Counted from the stretch's first letter, positions 1 through 11,800 are shown. The stretch is 64,000 nucleotides of DNA from Pseudodesulfovibrio tunisiensis (GCF_022809775.1 NZ_CP094380.1:744001-808000); one strand, 5' to 3'. The notes: generated by a model from the sequence alone, not told the origin. Program-made: numbers and translations.

Positions 1-1
1 C

Positions 2-328
2 GTCTGGCTGAACCGCATTCAGTACCGCTGGGCGCAGATGCATTTCTGCACCTTCCGGGAAGTCTGGGGGAGGACCGCCGTGGAGCTTGGCAGGCATGTG
101 AACCGGACCCTGCTCGAAATGCGGGACAGTCGGGGACGATACTGTCTGGACATGCTCGTGGGCATTCTTCCGGCCCGCAACCGGCTGGCCGTGAGCTATG
201 TCCGCAAGTGTTTCGGCAGGATCACCGGGGAACTGCCCCGGGGCGTTTACAACCCGCAGACCGGGCAGAGCGAGAAGGCCTACATCATCACCCTGACCAG
301 AGAGGGGATTCGAAATGAAAGTGATTGA
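2..328 (+). CDS. Phage protein of unknown function, 5' end outside window
   Basis: The frame is open from base 2 to a TGA ending at 328, so the gene starts left of the window; the first internal ATG is at 38. The visible part is about 108 residues, basic and Arg-rich, with no family I recognise. It overlaps the next gene by 14 bp, the tight packing usual for phage late operons. Its only functional clue is position ahead of the virion-type genes and the giant polyvalent protein. Confidence 0.6.
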   Translation, partial: VWLNRIQYRWAQMHFCTFREVWGRTAVELGRHVNRTLLEMRDSRGRYCLDMLVGILPARNRLAVSYVRKCFGRITGELPRGVYNPQTGQSEKAYIITLTREGIRNESD

Positions 329-884
329 ACGCGTGGTGCTGGACATGGAGACCATGACGGTCCTTGAGGAGGATTCCCACGAATACTCGGGTCCGGTCGC
401 GCTGTGCAAGGGCGGAAGCGGCGGCTCCACCACGACCGTGGACAAGGAATACAACAACCGCATGGCCACGCTTTCCGAGGAGCAGCAGGACTGGGCGCGG
501 GAATACTTCAACTTCTGGAAGTCCGACTACAAGCCCGTGGAGTCCGCCATGCTCGAAGCGAACAAGGCCGAGATCGCGCAGAAGAAGCCCGTGCAGGAAG
601 CCTTCTACAGGCAGAGCCTCGAAGGAGCCGATCCTGCTGCCCGGGCCATGCAGGCCGGGGCGGATGTGACCCATTCCTTTGCCAACGCCAACGAGCAGAT
701 GGTTCGGGGTGCCTCGCGCATGGGGCTTGATCCCACGTCCGGGAAGTTCGCCTCGGCAATGACGGGCATGACAACGGATCAGGCCGCCAAGCGGGCCGGA
801 GCCATGACCATGGGCCGCAGGACTGGCGAGGATGATCAGTACAAGCGTCTGGCTACGGCCATGGGCATGACCAAGGGGGAGTAA
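315..884 (+). CDS. Phage late-operon protein, putative virion component
   Basis: A 189-aa soluble protein with a short acidic N-terminus, a Gly-Gly-Ser linker around residues 33-38 and then a helical region rich in Glu, Lys, Ala, Met and Gln. No catalytic motif or membrane segment is visible. It overlaps the upstream gene by 14 bp and ends 4 bp before the next one, so it is part of the same transcript. Placement just upstream of a MuF-C/helicase polyvalent protein resembles podovirus internal-virion modules such as those of Bcep22-like phages. That role is inferred from context only. Confidence 0.6.
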   Translation: MKVIERVVLDMETMTVLEEDSHEYSGPVALCKGGSGGSTTTVDKEYNNRMATLSEEQQDWAREYFNFWKSDYKPVESAMLEANKAEIAQKKPVQEAFYRQSLEGADPAARAMQAGADVTHSFANANEQMVRGASRMGLDPTSGKFASAMTGMTTDQAAKRAGAMTMGRRTGEDDQYKRLATAMGMTKGE

Positions 885-888
885 GCGA

Positions 889-1170
889 ATGTACAGAGTG
901 ATGAATCCGGCGGACAGGGCAACGCAGCAGATGCAGGGCGCGACCAGCACCATGGGGTCCTTGCAGCAGAAGCGGGACGTGAAGACCACTGTGCCGGGCC
1001 ATACCGCTGGCGGGGCTATTGGTGGAGCCTTGGGCGGTGCCGTGGCCGGAGCAGGTGTCGGCTCCATGATGGCCGCGGAAGGCGCGACTGGATTGATGGC
1101 GGGAATCGGTGGTCCGGTTCCGATGCTCATCGGCGCAGGTCTGGGCGCGGCAGCGTATCTTTTTTCCTGA
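889..1170 (+). CDS. Small glycine-rich phage protein with hydrophobic C-terminal half
   Basis: A 93-aa protein. Residues 1-40 are polar. Residues 41-93 are a Gly/Ala-rich hydrophobic stretch with repeated GG and GA pairs that could insert in a membrane as one or two helices. A good ribosome binding site (AGGGGGA) lies just ahead of the ATG. The glycine-zipper look resembles the hydrophobic stretch near residues 140-190 of the downstream 1021-aa protein. It may be an internal virion or membrane-penetration protein; a holin is less likely because it sits among structural genes. No recognised family. Confidence 0.6.
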   Translation: MYRVMNPADRATQQMQGATSTMGSLQQKRDVKTTVPGHTAGGAIGGALGGAVAGAGVGSMMAAEGATGLMAGIGGPVPMLIGAGLGAAAYLFS

Positions 1171-1296
1171 CAGGCTGTCCCGAAACGGCGATCTGCGGCG
1201 TTGCGTCGAAAAGTTCAAACCCTCGCGTATTGCCTCATACGCATCGGCCTTGAACCTTTCTCGCGCCTTGCATCTCACCATTTCGGAACAGCCTGT
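1170..1296. repeat. Fold-back (MITE-like) intergenic repeat
   Basis: Terminal inverted repeats of 16 bp (1170-1185 and 1281-1296) match at 15 of 16 positions. The inner halves also pair imperfectly, including GTTCAA against TTGAAC and CGTAT against ATACG, so the whole 127 bp forms one long imperfect palindrome. It fills most of the gap between two phage genes, contains no ORF of its own and ends 28 bp before the next start codon. The architecture suits a non-autonomous mobile element or REP-like repeat. The same kind of sequence is, to my recollection, dispersed in Desulfovibrio genomes; that needs a genome search. Confidence 0.65.
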
Positions 1297-1324
1297 GTTT
1301 TCAATGGACAGATAGGAGGTTGAA

Positions 1325-2692
1325 ATGCCTGATCAGTACGGACGGTTTTCCATGCAGGACGGCATGAAGATAGGGGCGGACATTTCCGCCATGATGAACG
1401 CAAACAAGCGAAACGAGCTGCGTGACGAACAGCTGAAGGAAATTCGGCAGGGCAGACAGGACCGCGAAGAGGTCGGGCAGGGCTTTGCCGCCTTGCAGAA
1501 CGGGCAGGACGTGCCTGAAAACCTGTCTCCGCAGAATCGTGTGGCCGCGCAGGGACTCTATGCCACATCCCTTGGGCATGGCGATGCCATTGCCACGTCG
1601 CAGGCCAATGAGGCCGCACGCAAGTATGCCGAGGAATGGAAGCGGAACGGCGGTGACGTGAACAGGCTCCATGCCCCGTCCAATGCGGCGGAAATGGCCG
1701 GACAGAGCAGTTTCTTCAGGGGGCTGACCGACAACGAGGTTGCCCGCGACCAGCTCAGAAAGGCGCAGATGGGCCGCATCAGCCAGCAGTATTCCACGTT
1801 TCGGCCTCATGCCATTGAAGCCCTGAAATGCATTCAGGCCGGGGACACGGCCGGAGCCCGTCCGCACATCGAGGCGGCAGGCAAGGCTGCGCCCATTCCG
1901 TACCGCTACAAATGGGATGAAGGTTCCGGCTTCTATGTCGAGGAGTTCCGCGACAACCGGACAGGCAGATGGGAGCAGAATCGTCATGTGACCGAGGAGG
2001 AAGCTGCGCAGGCCCTGACGCAGGTGATGCGTGGCGAACAGGTGTCCGAGTCCGGACATACGGTCAATCCCTATTTCTTCCAGACCGCGTTGAATTTCAA
2101 CGAAGCTACCCGGCACGGCAATCTGGAGGCTCGCAATGATCCGTCCCACTGGCTGACCCTGCGTGACAGGAAGGGGCGCGTGTTCAAGGCCGTACCGCAG
2201 AACAACCTGTGGGATCATGACCGGAGCACGGACTACATCCTCATGGACAGCAGCGGCAAGATCATCCGGAATGCAGGCAAGCAGGCCGGGAATCGTGATC
2301 CGCATTCCGGCACATCCTCGGAGGCTTCGCAGAACTCGGAAATGTTCAGCATGGATGAACTGAATGCCCGTGGCCTCATGCCCGAGAATCTGGAACGCGC
2401 CAAGTCGCTGGCCGAGATTGCCAAGACCCGGCAGCAGACCGCGACAAGCAAGGCTCAGGAGGAGCTTGTCCGAAAAGGCGGAGGCAAGGGAAAGCCGTTT
2501 TCCCTTTCGGACCAGAAGGCAATCTACGGGGCCGTGGCTCAAGCCTTCGGGCATCAGGCTGATTTGAACGGGGAATATCCGATGGACAACGAGGTGGCCC
2601 ACGCCACGGGCCTTGTCATGCAAAAGGTCGCGCAAGGTGTGCCGCTGTATAAGGCTGTGGCTGAACTCAAGAAAGCTCTCGACCACAAGTAA
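1325..2692 (+). CDS. Phage virion-associated protein of unknown function
   Basis: A 455-aa hydrophilic protein preceded by a strong AGGAGG site. The first 100 residues are rich in Asn, Glu, Gln and Arg and are predicted helical. The middle (about 180-330) has several aromatic, strand-like segments. The last 100 residues are again helical with Ala/Lys/Gln runs. No signal peptide or membrane segment. It lies between the Gly-rich 93-aa protein and the giant polyvalent protein, so a role as an internal or ejected virion protein is plausible. No catalytic motif or known family was recognised. Confidence 0.6.
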   Translation: MPDQYGRFSMQDGMKIGADISAMMNANKRNELRDEQLKEIRQGRQDREEVGQGFAALQNGQDVPENLSPQNRVAAQGLYATSLGHGDAIATSQANEAARKYAEEWKRNGGDVNRLHAPSNAAEMAGQSSFFRGLTDNEVARDQLRKAQMGRISQQYSTFRPHAIEALKCIQAGDTAGARPHIEAAGKAAPIPYRYKWDEGSGFYVEEFRDNRTGRWEQNRHVTEEEAAQALTQVMRGEQVSESGHTVNPYFFQTALNFNEATRHGNLEARNDPSHWLTLRDRKGRVFKAVPQNNLWDHDRSTDYILMDSSGKIIRNAGKQAGNRDPHSGTSSEASQNSEMFSMDELNARGLMPENLERAKSLAEIAKTRQQTATSKAQEELVRKGGGKGKPFSLSDQKAIYGAVAQAFGHQADLNGEYPMDNEVAHATGLVMQKVAQGVPLYKAVAELKKALDHK

Positions 2693-2743
2693 CGCGGTAA
2701 ATAATAGCGGTGGCACGAATCGACGTTGGACTGGAGTTGAACA

Positions 2744-5700
2744 ATGGGTATTTATTCCGACAAGGAAATCGACGAGCTTCTGGGCAATTTTTCCCCTGAC
2801 TGGCGAAAAACACTGCTCGGTCGCGATCCCGAGGTTGAAGCCGAGAACAAAAAGGTGGGGGATTACGTCTCGTGGTACAATCAGACGAATCCTGACAAGC
2901 CTATCTCTATCGAAGACATCCCTGACCGAAGTGGATTTTGGGGTGGAGCATCCGAACTTGTACACGGAATCGGTCATGCTGTTGTGGATCAGTTTCCCGA
3001 AGACGTGGCCCGCATTTCTCGTGGTGGCGATGTCGATCCGGAGACGGACACATGGGAAGATCGGTGGATTGCCGAGCAGAAGAAGGACCGAGCCTCGCGT
3101 GTTCTGTCCAGACAGGTCATTCTTGGCGACAAGGTAAACGAAGCTCTTGCTCAAGGTCCGGCAAGTGTCGTGACCAGTGCGGCAACCGGTGTGTCCGGTG
3201 CTTTGGGAGGTGGGAAAATAGGTGCTGCCATAGGTGCTCCCTTTGGGCCTCCGGGAGTCGCGGGGGGTGCTCTTGTCGGCAGCATGGTCGGTGCCGGAAC
3301 AACCTCGGGCGTGGCGTTCTACCGGCTGGCGAAAGACCAGTTCCTTGAGGAAATGTACGACCTTTCCAAAAAGAACAACGCCGATTTGACCCCTGAGGAA
3401 TGGGAAGAGATCAAGAAGGACATTGATGATGAGGCAACCCAGTACGGTTTATGGGAAGCCGGACCGGAAGCACTCTCTCAGGCGTTTACTGCGGGCCTGT
3501 TCAAGGGCGTTGGCGGCAAGCTTCTGGGGAAAATACCCGGTGTTGCCAAGGTCACCGAAAATATTTCGAAGCGGGCGTTGACTCGCGCAGGCGCGAAAAT
3601 CAGCGGGGAACTGGTCGAGGAAGAAGCGACCGAATTTGCCACGTACATGGGGCAGGAGGGCATCCGGAAGGATATGGGACTCCGCAAGGATGACCCGAGT
3701 CTGGGGGAGTTCGTTGATACTCAGGCCGGTCCCGTTGCGGTTGGTTCCGCTTTGCAGTTGGGTGCCCACAAGGTTGGGGCAAAGCTTTATGATCGGCTTT
3801 CCGCCAAGGGAAAGGAAACGGCCGAAGATACTGCGCCAAGCATGCCGGAGGGGTCTTTGGCCTTGCCTTCTGGTGAAGCCAAGGCATTGCCTTTTGTCAT
3901 TCCCCAGCAGACGGAAAAGACCGGATATGGCCCTATTGTTGTACCTCCTCAGGGAATGGGGGGAGGCACGGCGTTGCCTGATGGCGGTCCGGCCCCACGC
4001 GCTTTGCCGCAGGCTCCGAATACCTATCCGCCAATCCCCGTGGGGGAGCCTCGGAATGGTGACCCCATCGAGACATACAGCCCGAATTTCGAGACAGTCT
4101 ATACTCCGGATCATGAACTGGTGCCGGATGCGCAGCGGCGTGATCTGCCCGTTCCGTACAAGGGCAGGCGACAGGCTGTGGCGGTTGTACAGCCCGACTT
4201 TCCCGTCCGTCAGAGTGAGGCGGAGAATCCTCGGGAACAATCTGCTTTCGAGTCCGTGCCTGACGGTGTGGTGGTGCGTTCTTCCGGAGAACCCTATCGG
4301 GCCAAGGGCGCGGAAGTCGCGGCCAAGGCGCGGACCGAGCGGACCGGAAAGCCTTGGGAGACTGTGGAATATCAGCCCGGAAAATGGGGTGTGCGGGAAG
4401 CTCCGGTGAAGGCTCTGGAGGAAGTGGTTTCTTCATCTGAAAAGGAAGAGGCTGCTCCTTTCGAGAACGCTTGGGATATGCCCGAAGGGGAAATTGTTTC
4501 GCCGCATGAACCGCTGAGCACTGAACGGAGTCCGCAGGCACAGGTGCAGGAAAGTCGTGATCAGGAGTTTCCTGAACCAAAGGTTGAACCCCTTGCTCAG
4601 GCGATTCCCGAGGGAATCAGGGTCAAGAGCGATGGAAAGCCGTACAGCAGAAAGGGCGCACAGCTTGCTGCCACGGGAAAGAGCCGCAGCAGGGACGGCA
4701 GGCAATGGGAGCCTGTTCAGATCGAAGGCGATTCCTGGGGCATCAGGGAAAAGGTTGAGCAGCCTGCTCCCCGGTACGTTGAAGATGCGGAAGTCCTTGC
4801 ACGGGAATACGCGGAACAGGGCAAGACCAGAGAACAGTTTCTTGAAGAAGCACCCGAGGCTCTGGGATGGGTCCATACGTCCGACAAGGGAACTTCCACA
4901 ACGGTTGACGATGAGACCGTTCGCGAGTCCTTCAGGCAGGCTGGCTACTCCAGACCCGGGAATATTGCGGAGGTCTGGCAGCGTTCCGGCGCGAAGGTCA
5001 AGATTGACAAGGCCGAACTCGCAGATATCGAAAAAGCGGCAAAGCCCGCCGACACACCTGCTCCCAAGGCAAAGCCCAAGAGCGACGACATTCCTCCCGA
5101 CAGGTCCTACAAGCTCCTTGGCAGAAACCGGGACAACAGGAATGTCTACGCGGACGGAAACGGCGTGCGGGCCGTGGAGGAACTGCCCGACATCCTGACG
5201 AAGCAGTCCGTGTCCATGACTCCCGGCGGTGGCATGCATGATTCTGCGGAAACGCTGTACCAGCGTGGCAAGCATGAGTTCCTGACGAAAGAGGAAGTCG
5301 CACAGTACGAGGCTTCGGACAACTCCGGGCAGTTGCCCGACGATATGAGCGGTGATATCCTTGAACCGCAACATGAGGAGAGCGACCATGACAATGGACG
5401 AAATCGAACACACGATCACGAATTTTTGGTGGGGGAATTATCGGAAGATCGTGAAGCAGATCGGGCCGGAAGAATGCCGGGCGCAGAGGAAGGCGTTGGC
5501 CAGAATGACGCTTCGCGAGATGGACGACCTGATGAAGATCGGTCTGGACGAAGCCACGGCGTGGACCGAAGCGCGCCACATCTGTCTGGTGCCGCCAGTG
5601 GTTCCCGACCCGCAGTAGCAGGCCCCACCAGTCCCGGCAAATCCACGCGGGACATTGAGCGTGCCAAGGAAAATCCCGGCAATTTCTTCATCGAAGAGGA

Positions 5701-5809
5701 TTTCGGTCTGGGGCAGGGGACGGACAGCCAAAAGATCAGGAACAACCTTGAGGCCATCCGCATCCTTCGCAGACTTCAGGAACAGGATCGCCCGCCCTCC
5801 CCGGGATGA
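2744..5809 (+). CDS. N-terminal third of a giant phage polyvalent protein (frame 1 of 3)
   Basis: The 1021-aa frame holds a Gly/Ala-rich potentially membrane-active stretch (about 140-190), acidic helical segments, a Pro-rich linker (about 360-480), two copies of a 45-residue repeat (about 508-551 and 625-669) and a domain near 780-850 like those in other polyvalent proteins. The last 35 residues contain the segment that in DarB-like proteins leads straight into a YVGWGG motif. Here that motif is in the +1 frame, and this frame stops at TGA 5807-5809. Removing one C from the C4 run at 5799-5802 joins the two. The segment is best read as part of one broken or recoded gene. Such proteins are packaged in virions and injected with DNA. 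Confidence 0.75.
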   Translation: MGIYSDKEIDELLGNFSPDWRKTLLGRDPEVEAENKKVGDYVSWYNQTNPDKPISIEDIPDRSGFWGGASELVHGIGHAVVDQFPEDVARISRGGDVDPETDTWEDRWIAEQKKDRASRVLSRQVILGDKVNEALAQGPASVVTSAATGVSGALGGGKIGAAIGAPFGPPGVAGGALVGSMVGAGTTSGVAFYRLAKDQFLEEMYDLSKKNNADLTPEEWEEIKKDIDDEATQYGLWEAGPEALSQAFTAGLFKGVGGKLLGKIPGVAKVTENISKRALTRAGAKISGELVEEEATEFATYMGQEGIRKDMGLRKDDPSLGEFVDTQAGPVAVGSALQLGAHKVGAKLYDRLSAKGKETAEDTAPSMPEGSLALPSGEAKALPFVIPQQTEKTGYGPIVVPPQGMGGGTALPDGGPAPRALPQAPNTYPPIPVGEPRNGDPIETYSPNFETVYTPDHELVPDAQRRDLPVPYKGRRQAVAVVQPDFPVRQSEAENPREQSAFESVPDGVVVRSSGEPYRAKGAEVAAKARTERTGKPWETVEYQPGKWGVREAPVKALEEVVSSSEKEEAAPFENAWDMPEGEIVSPHEPLSTERSPQAQVQESRDQEFPEPKVEPLAQAIPEGIRVKSDGKPYSRKGAQLAATGKSRSRDGRQWEPVQIEGDSWGIREKVEQPAPRYVEDAEVLAREYAEQGKTREQFLEEAPEALGWVHTSDKGTSTTVDDETVRESFRQAGYSRPGNIAEVWQRSGAKVKIDKAELADIEKAAKPADTPAPKAKPKSDDIPPDRSYKLLGRNRDNRNVYADGNGVRAVEELPDILTKQSVSMTPGGGMHDSAETLYQRGKHEFLTKEEVAQYEASDNSGQLPDDMSGDILEPQHEESDHDNGRNRTHDHEFLVGELSEDREADRAGRMPGAEEGVGQNDASRDGRPDEDRSGRSHGVDRSAPHLSGAASGSRPAVAGPTSPGKSTRDIERAKENPGNFFIEEDFGLGQGTDSQKIRNNLEAIRILRRLQEQDRPPSPG

Positions 5810-8800
5810 ACAGGCGGCCATGGCCAGCTATGTCGGCTGGGGCGGACTCAAGTCGGTCTTCGATCCCAAGAAGGCCGAATCTTCCGACCTGTACGGACGA
5901 GCTCAGCGCGAGCTGAAAAAACTCCTGTCCGAAGACGAATACCGCGACGCATACGCTTCCGTCCGCAATGCCCACTACACGGCAAGGGGCGTGGTGGATG
6001 CCATGTGGCGCATGTTCCGTCTCATGGGCTTCAAGGGTGGCAGAGCCCTTGAACCGTCCGTGGGAATCGGCAACTTTCTCGGGCTGCAACCCCGGGACAT
6101 GGCCGCAGCCACGGAATGGCATGCCGCCGAACTCGACACGATCACTGGTCAGTTGGCCGCAATGGTCTATCCCGAAGCCAACATCATGGTCGGTACCGGA
6201 TTTCAGGACGCGCCATTTGCTGACGGCGTGTTCGACATCGCCATAGGCAATCCGCCCTTTGGCTCCAATGTCGTGCGGGATGGTTCCGAACACCGGAAGC
6301 ATCTTTCCGGCATGAAGATTCACAACTACATCATCGCCAAGACCGGCATGCATCTTCGCCCCGGCGGCGTCATGGGCATGGTGGTCACTCACCGCTTCCT
6401 TGATACGGCCAATCCGGAAGCAAGAAATGTTCTGGCAAAGGACTTCAAATTCCTCGGCGCGGTCCGCCTGCCCAACGATGCGTTCAAGGCGAACGCCGGA
6501 ACCGATGTCGTGACGGACATCATTCTTCTGCAGAAACTCCGGGCCGATGAGAAGCCGGAACCGGGGGCCGCGTGGCTGGACACCTCGGGCCAGCTTGAAG
6601 ACGGCATTCGCGTCAATCGGTATTTTGCGGAAAATTCCGGCCATATTCTCGGCAAGTCGGCAATGGACGGGTCCATGTATGCCCGTGGTGCGGAGGAGTA
6701 CACGGTGCATGGTGACGGGCGCGACGTGGGCAAGGCCATTGACGAAATCCTCGCCGGTTCCCTTTCCGGACTGTCCGGCATTCTGGACAGGACTGCCGCT
6801 GACATGGACCTGGCTCCGGCCATGCTGGAACAGAGCGACATTCCCATTGGCGGCATGATGCTCGATGACGAAGGCCGAATCCTGCGTCGGGAAATGGATG
6901 ATGAATCCGGCAATGCCGTTGTGACGGAAGTCACGCCGGAAACGCCATGGAGCGATCAGGCTGCGGAATGGGAGTCCTTGGCCGATGCTGCCGAGGAAAT
7001 CAGGACAAGAGCGCAGCAGGGGGATGTCCCGGAAGCGATCCTTGCGGAGTTCAACGAGGCCGCGCAGGTCGCCTACAATCAGGGCATGAAGGAAAAGCCG
7101 AAGCCGACCAGAGCCGAGGCCTCGGTCTACCGGATCAGGAATGCCGTGGAAGCGCAGGGAAGTCGCCTGAAGTGGGACTACGAGGACGACCTTGAACAGG
7201 TGCGCCGGAACTACAGCCGCAAGAAGCTGGGGACAAGGGGGCATGCCGCCTTGAAGGGCCTGCTGGACCTTCGCAACCGTACCCAGCGACTGATTCAGGA
7301 AGAACTGGCGGATGGCCCGAATATCGAAAAGTTCAGGCAGAACTTGAACAGGGCCTACGATGCCTTTGTCGAAAAGCATGGTTTTGTCAGTGCACCCGGA
7401 AACTTTCGTCTGCTTGGCGGAGATATCGGCGCGGAAGCCGGGCTGGAGTCTTCGTATGAAGCAGCAATAAGTTCTTCGGTTTCAAAGAAAACCGGAGACA
7501 AACCTCGCAAGGCCCACGCCACCAAGTCCGACATCCTGAACCAGCGGGTGAACTATCCGCGCAAGGAGATAACGTCCGCAGCCAATTCGTCGGATGCGTT
7601 GCGTGTGTCCATGGTGGAGCACGGCAAGGTTGACCTGCCGTACATGGCCAAGTTGACCGGACAGGACATCAACGCGGTCATTGACGATCTGACGACTGGC
7701 GAAAACCCCGAGCTGTTCTTCAACCCGGAAACGGAAGCGTTCGAGGACGCGGAAAGCTATTTGTCCGGCAACGTGAAGCGGAAGCTGGATCGGGCCATGG
7801 AAGGCGACAGCACGCGGGACATGGCTCCGAACATCAAGGCGTTGAAAGTGGCCATGCCTGCGCCCAAGACAAGGGAACAGATTCGGCCGAACATCCGTGG
7901 CTTCTGGATTCCCAAGCAGATTTTCAAGGATTTTCTGGAAGCCCTTGGAGCGCAGAACGCAAGCCTCAGCCTGCTTGAGTCTCAGGGGCGGATGGTTGCC
8001 AAGATGCAGGGGCAGAGCCTTACCGATCTGGGCCTGACCTTCCGTCATCCCGATACGAATCTCGTCAAGCTGTTCAATGCGGCAGCCGCCGGAAAAAGCC
8101 TGACGATCATGCGGCGGGACGGCGAGACTTCGTACAAGGACGAGAAGGCGACAAAGGAAGTCAACGCGCTCGTCAACAGGATGGCCAAAATCTTCGAGGA
8201 CTGGGCGTATTCCGATGAAGGCCGGGTCGAAATGATCGTGGAAGCCTTCAACGAGAAGATGAATACGCATTCGCCCCGAAAATATGACGGCGAGAAGTAC
8301 TTCAGGCCCTCGGGCATGACCCCGGCCATCCAGCTTCGTCGGACCCAGAAAAACGCGGCATGGCGCATGGTTCAGGATCAGAACGTCCTGCTGGATCATG
8401 TGGTTGGTGCGGGCAAGACGTTCACGGCCATTGCCGGAATCATGGAGCGCAGGCGCATCGGGTTTTCGCGCAAGCCCATGATCGTGGTCCCGAATCATCT
8501 GGTCACGCAGTGGGCGCAGGATTTCTACAAGCTGTACCCCGGCGCCAAGGTGCTGGCTGCGACTCCGGCCGATTTTGCCAAGAAGCATCGCCGCCGCCTG
8601 TTCGCCCGGATTGCGACCGGGGACTTCGATGCGGTCATCATCGGGCATTCCTCGCTCGGGTTCATCGAGGCTCCGACCGAGGATGTCGAGATCATCGTCA
8701 CCGAAAAGATGGATGCCCTGCGCGAGGTGCTGGAAGAGGCCCGGCGTACCGGGGAGAGCAAACGGACTCTGACGCAGATTCAGAACCGGATCGACAGCTA

Positions 8801-11800
8801 CGAGGACAAGCTGAAGGAACTCAAGGAGCGGCCCAGAGACGAGATGGGTATCAACTTCAAGGATATGGGCGTGGACTACCTTGTGGTTGACGAAGCGCAC
8901 GAGTTCAAGAACCTCGAGTATGCCACGGCCGGAGAGCGCGTCGTGGGGATGAACGACCCGAACGGCAGCAAGAAGGCCTTCGACCTCTACATCAAGGTTC
9001 GCGGCGTCCAGAAGCGCGGTGGCGGCGTGGTGTTTGCCACGGGTACTCCGGTGTCGAATTCGCTGGTCGAAATCTACACCATCATGAATTACCTCGCGCA
9101 TGACGAACTGGCGGCGCGCAACCAGTTGCAGTTCGATTCCTGGTCCGGTGCATATGCGGCCACGGAAACCCGGCTGGAGTACACGGCCACGCAGAAACTC
9201 AAGGAACGTCGCGTTCTTTCCGGCCTGAACAACCTGTCTGCGCTCAAGCAGATCTACGAGCATTTTGCCGATGTGATCTCGCTGAAAGACCTCAAGCGAA
9301 TCTATGCGGAAGAGGTCAGGGAGCGGAACAGGAAACACGGGACTCATGAACGGGCCGAATTCCCTCTGCCCAAGGTCAAGGGCGGCGGAAGGCAGTTGGA
9401 TACCGGGGACATCACTCCGGCCCAGCGGGAATTCATGGATTACCTTGTGGCCCGGATGGCTGCCATTGAAGCCAACAAGAGCGATCGGGACTACGCCAGC
9501 ATAGATAATGCCCTCTGGGTGTTGTCCGATGCCCGCAAGATGAGTCTGGACATTCGCACGGTCGATCATGCCGCCCCCCGGGACGAAGGCGGCAAGGTGG
9601 CCCGGGCAGCGGAACGGATTTCCGAGACCTACAGCAAATGGGACGCACAGCGTGGCACTCAGCTTGTCTTCTGCGATCTGTCCACGCCGTCCAAGCAGGC
9701 CGCCAAGAATGCCAAAAAGACGCTGCGCGACGTTGCCCATCTGGTCATGGACAGAAAGCGGGCTGCGTCCTTTCTGCGCAGTCTGGGGTCCATGCCTTAT
9801 TCGGACCAGTGGACAACGCTGTACGAGCGCGTCGAAGCGCTTGTCAGCGACCCGCAGGCCCGGGACGATATGCGCGACAAGGTGGAGGCCTTTTTTGCCG
9901 CGAATTCGCCGGAGGACATTCTGACCACCATGGCCGTGGCCGATACGGGATTCTCCGTCTACGACGACCTGAAGGCGGCTTTGGTGGAAAGGGGAATCCC
10001 CGAGACCGAGATCGAATTCATTCACGATCACAACACGCCTCAGCAGAAGGACAAGCTCTTCGGCCGCATGAACAACGGCTATGTGCGCGTGCTGATCGGT
10101 TCGTCCGCCAAGATGGGGGCCGGGACCAATGCGCAGCGGCGACTCGTGGCCCTGCATCACATGGATGCCCCGTGGCGGCCGAGTGACGTGGAACAGCGTG
10201 AAGGCCGGATCATCCGTCAGGGCAACATGTTCTACGAACAGGACCCGGACGGGTTTCAGGTCGAGATTACCGCGTATTCCACCAGCCAGACCTCGGATAC
10301 GGTCATGTGGCAGATTCTGGAACGAAAGGCCGGAGCCATCGAGCAGTTCCGTTCCGGGGACATTGATTCCGTGCAGGAGGAAAGTTCGGACTCCGACCAG
10401 TACGCCGAGTTCATGGCCACTTCCACGGGCAACCCGGTATTCCGGCAGAAGCTGGAGGCCGAACGCAAGCTGGACGAAATCTCCGCCGAAATCGACGGCG
10501 CATTGATGTCGAGACAGAACGCCAAGGCTTTTCTTGACCGCTTCGACGCAAATTCCAAACGGTTGCAGAAGCGGGCTCGGGAATTCGGCAATGTTTCGGT
10601 CTCCCGGATTCGATACGGGCGGGAAGGTGGCTCCGTGGAGGAATACGCTCAGGCCATGGATGCCCTGACGCGGCAGTTCAACAGGGAATGGGCTGCGCAC
10701 CAGCTCGCCCTCGAGGAGTACAAAAAGGCGTTTGCCGGATGGGAGAACGCTCCGGAGAAGACCAGAGGCAAGCCGCCCGTGGCTCCGAAGCCGCCCGTCA
10801 AGCCGCACCTGATGAGCAGGGAGATGCAGGCCCGGTCCGGTTATGCCCGGGCTGTCGGCAAGGCACTCGGAAAGGCCGGATATGGAAAGACGGTTTCTCT
10901 TGATCTGGGGGAAGCCGCCTTGGAAATCTCCGGCGACATGAAGGACAGGGACGGTCGTATCCGTTTTCTCGTGGAGCTGGTCACCAAGGGCGGGGAGCGT
11001 TTGCGGCTGGAAGCCGTTCGCGCCAAGGAAGCGGTCAATTCCTCGAACCTTGCCTCGGTCTTTTCCCCGACCACGCTTTCGCGTCTGGTGGAATGGGAAG
11101 GATCAGCAGCGCAGACTTCTCTGAAAAAGCTCAAGAAGGCCAAGCCGCGCAATGAGGAGCTGGCCCGGATCGAGGTCGACACCTCGGAGCGGGATGCGTT
11201 GCGCGAGGAAGTGCAGTGGCTGGCCAAACAGGTGGCCTTTGCCGAAGCCGAAGCGGACATTGAGCGCGGCAGTCGTCCGAACAAGTTCATCGAACAGGAT
11301 CGGACTCGCAGTCTTTCCCGGAGTTCCCGGGCCGCTCTTGAAGAGTCGGAAACCATCGTGGCCGAGGATGGCGAAGCCTACCGGACCACGGGTCTTGTTG
11401 CCGGGAGCGCAAGACAGGCGGTTCGAGAGCGCGACGGGATGCCTGCCGTGCTTCTTGAACGCAGACAGGATGACGGAAAGGTCTTTCAGGCAATGGTGCA
11501 GCCCGAGTCCTTGCGGGAGGAGGGCGTTTCCAAGCCCGACACGGCTCGTGATGCTGCGTTTTCCTTTGCCAGCAAAAGGACCAGAGGCATGCCCCGCAAG
11601 CTGCTTCTGGCGACCTTGCAGCGATTGCAGAGCAAGGCCAGAAACGCTCTGCCGCTGGAAGTGGTGCAGTCCTTCGAGGACTTGCCGGAATCCATCAAGG
11701 CGCAGGCCCGGGAAAAGGGTTCCGGGTACATCGAGGCCGCGAACGACCGGGAAAAGGTCTACCTTGTTGCCGAGAACATCGGGTCGGTCCGCCGGGCCGT

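Noticed and set aside
288..1130. 280-aa minus-strand frame
   Set aside because: Pro-rich shadow of two phage genes in the other strand.
7482..10808. 1108-aa open frame on the minus strand
   Set aside because: Antisense shadow of the helicase part of the polyvalent protein.
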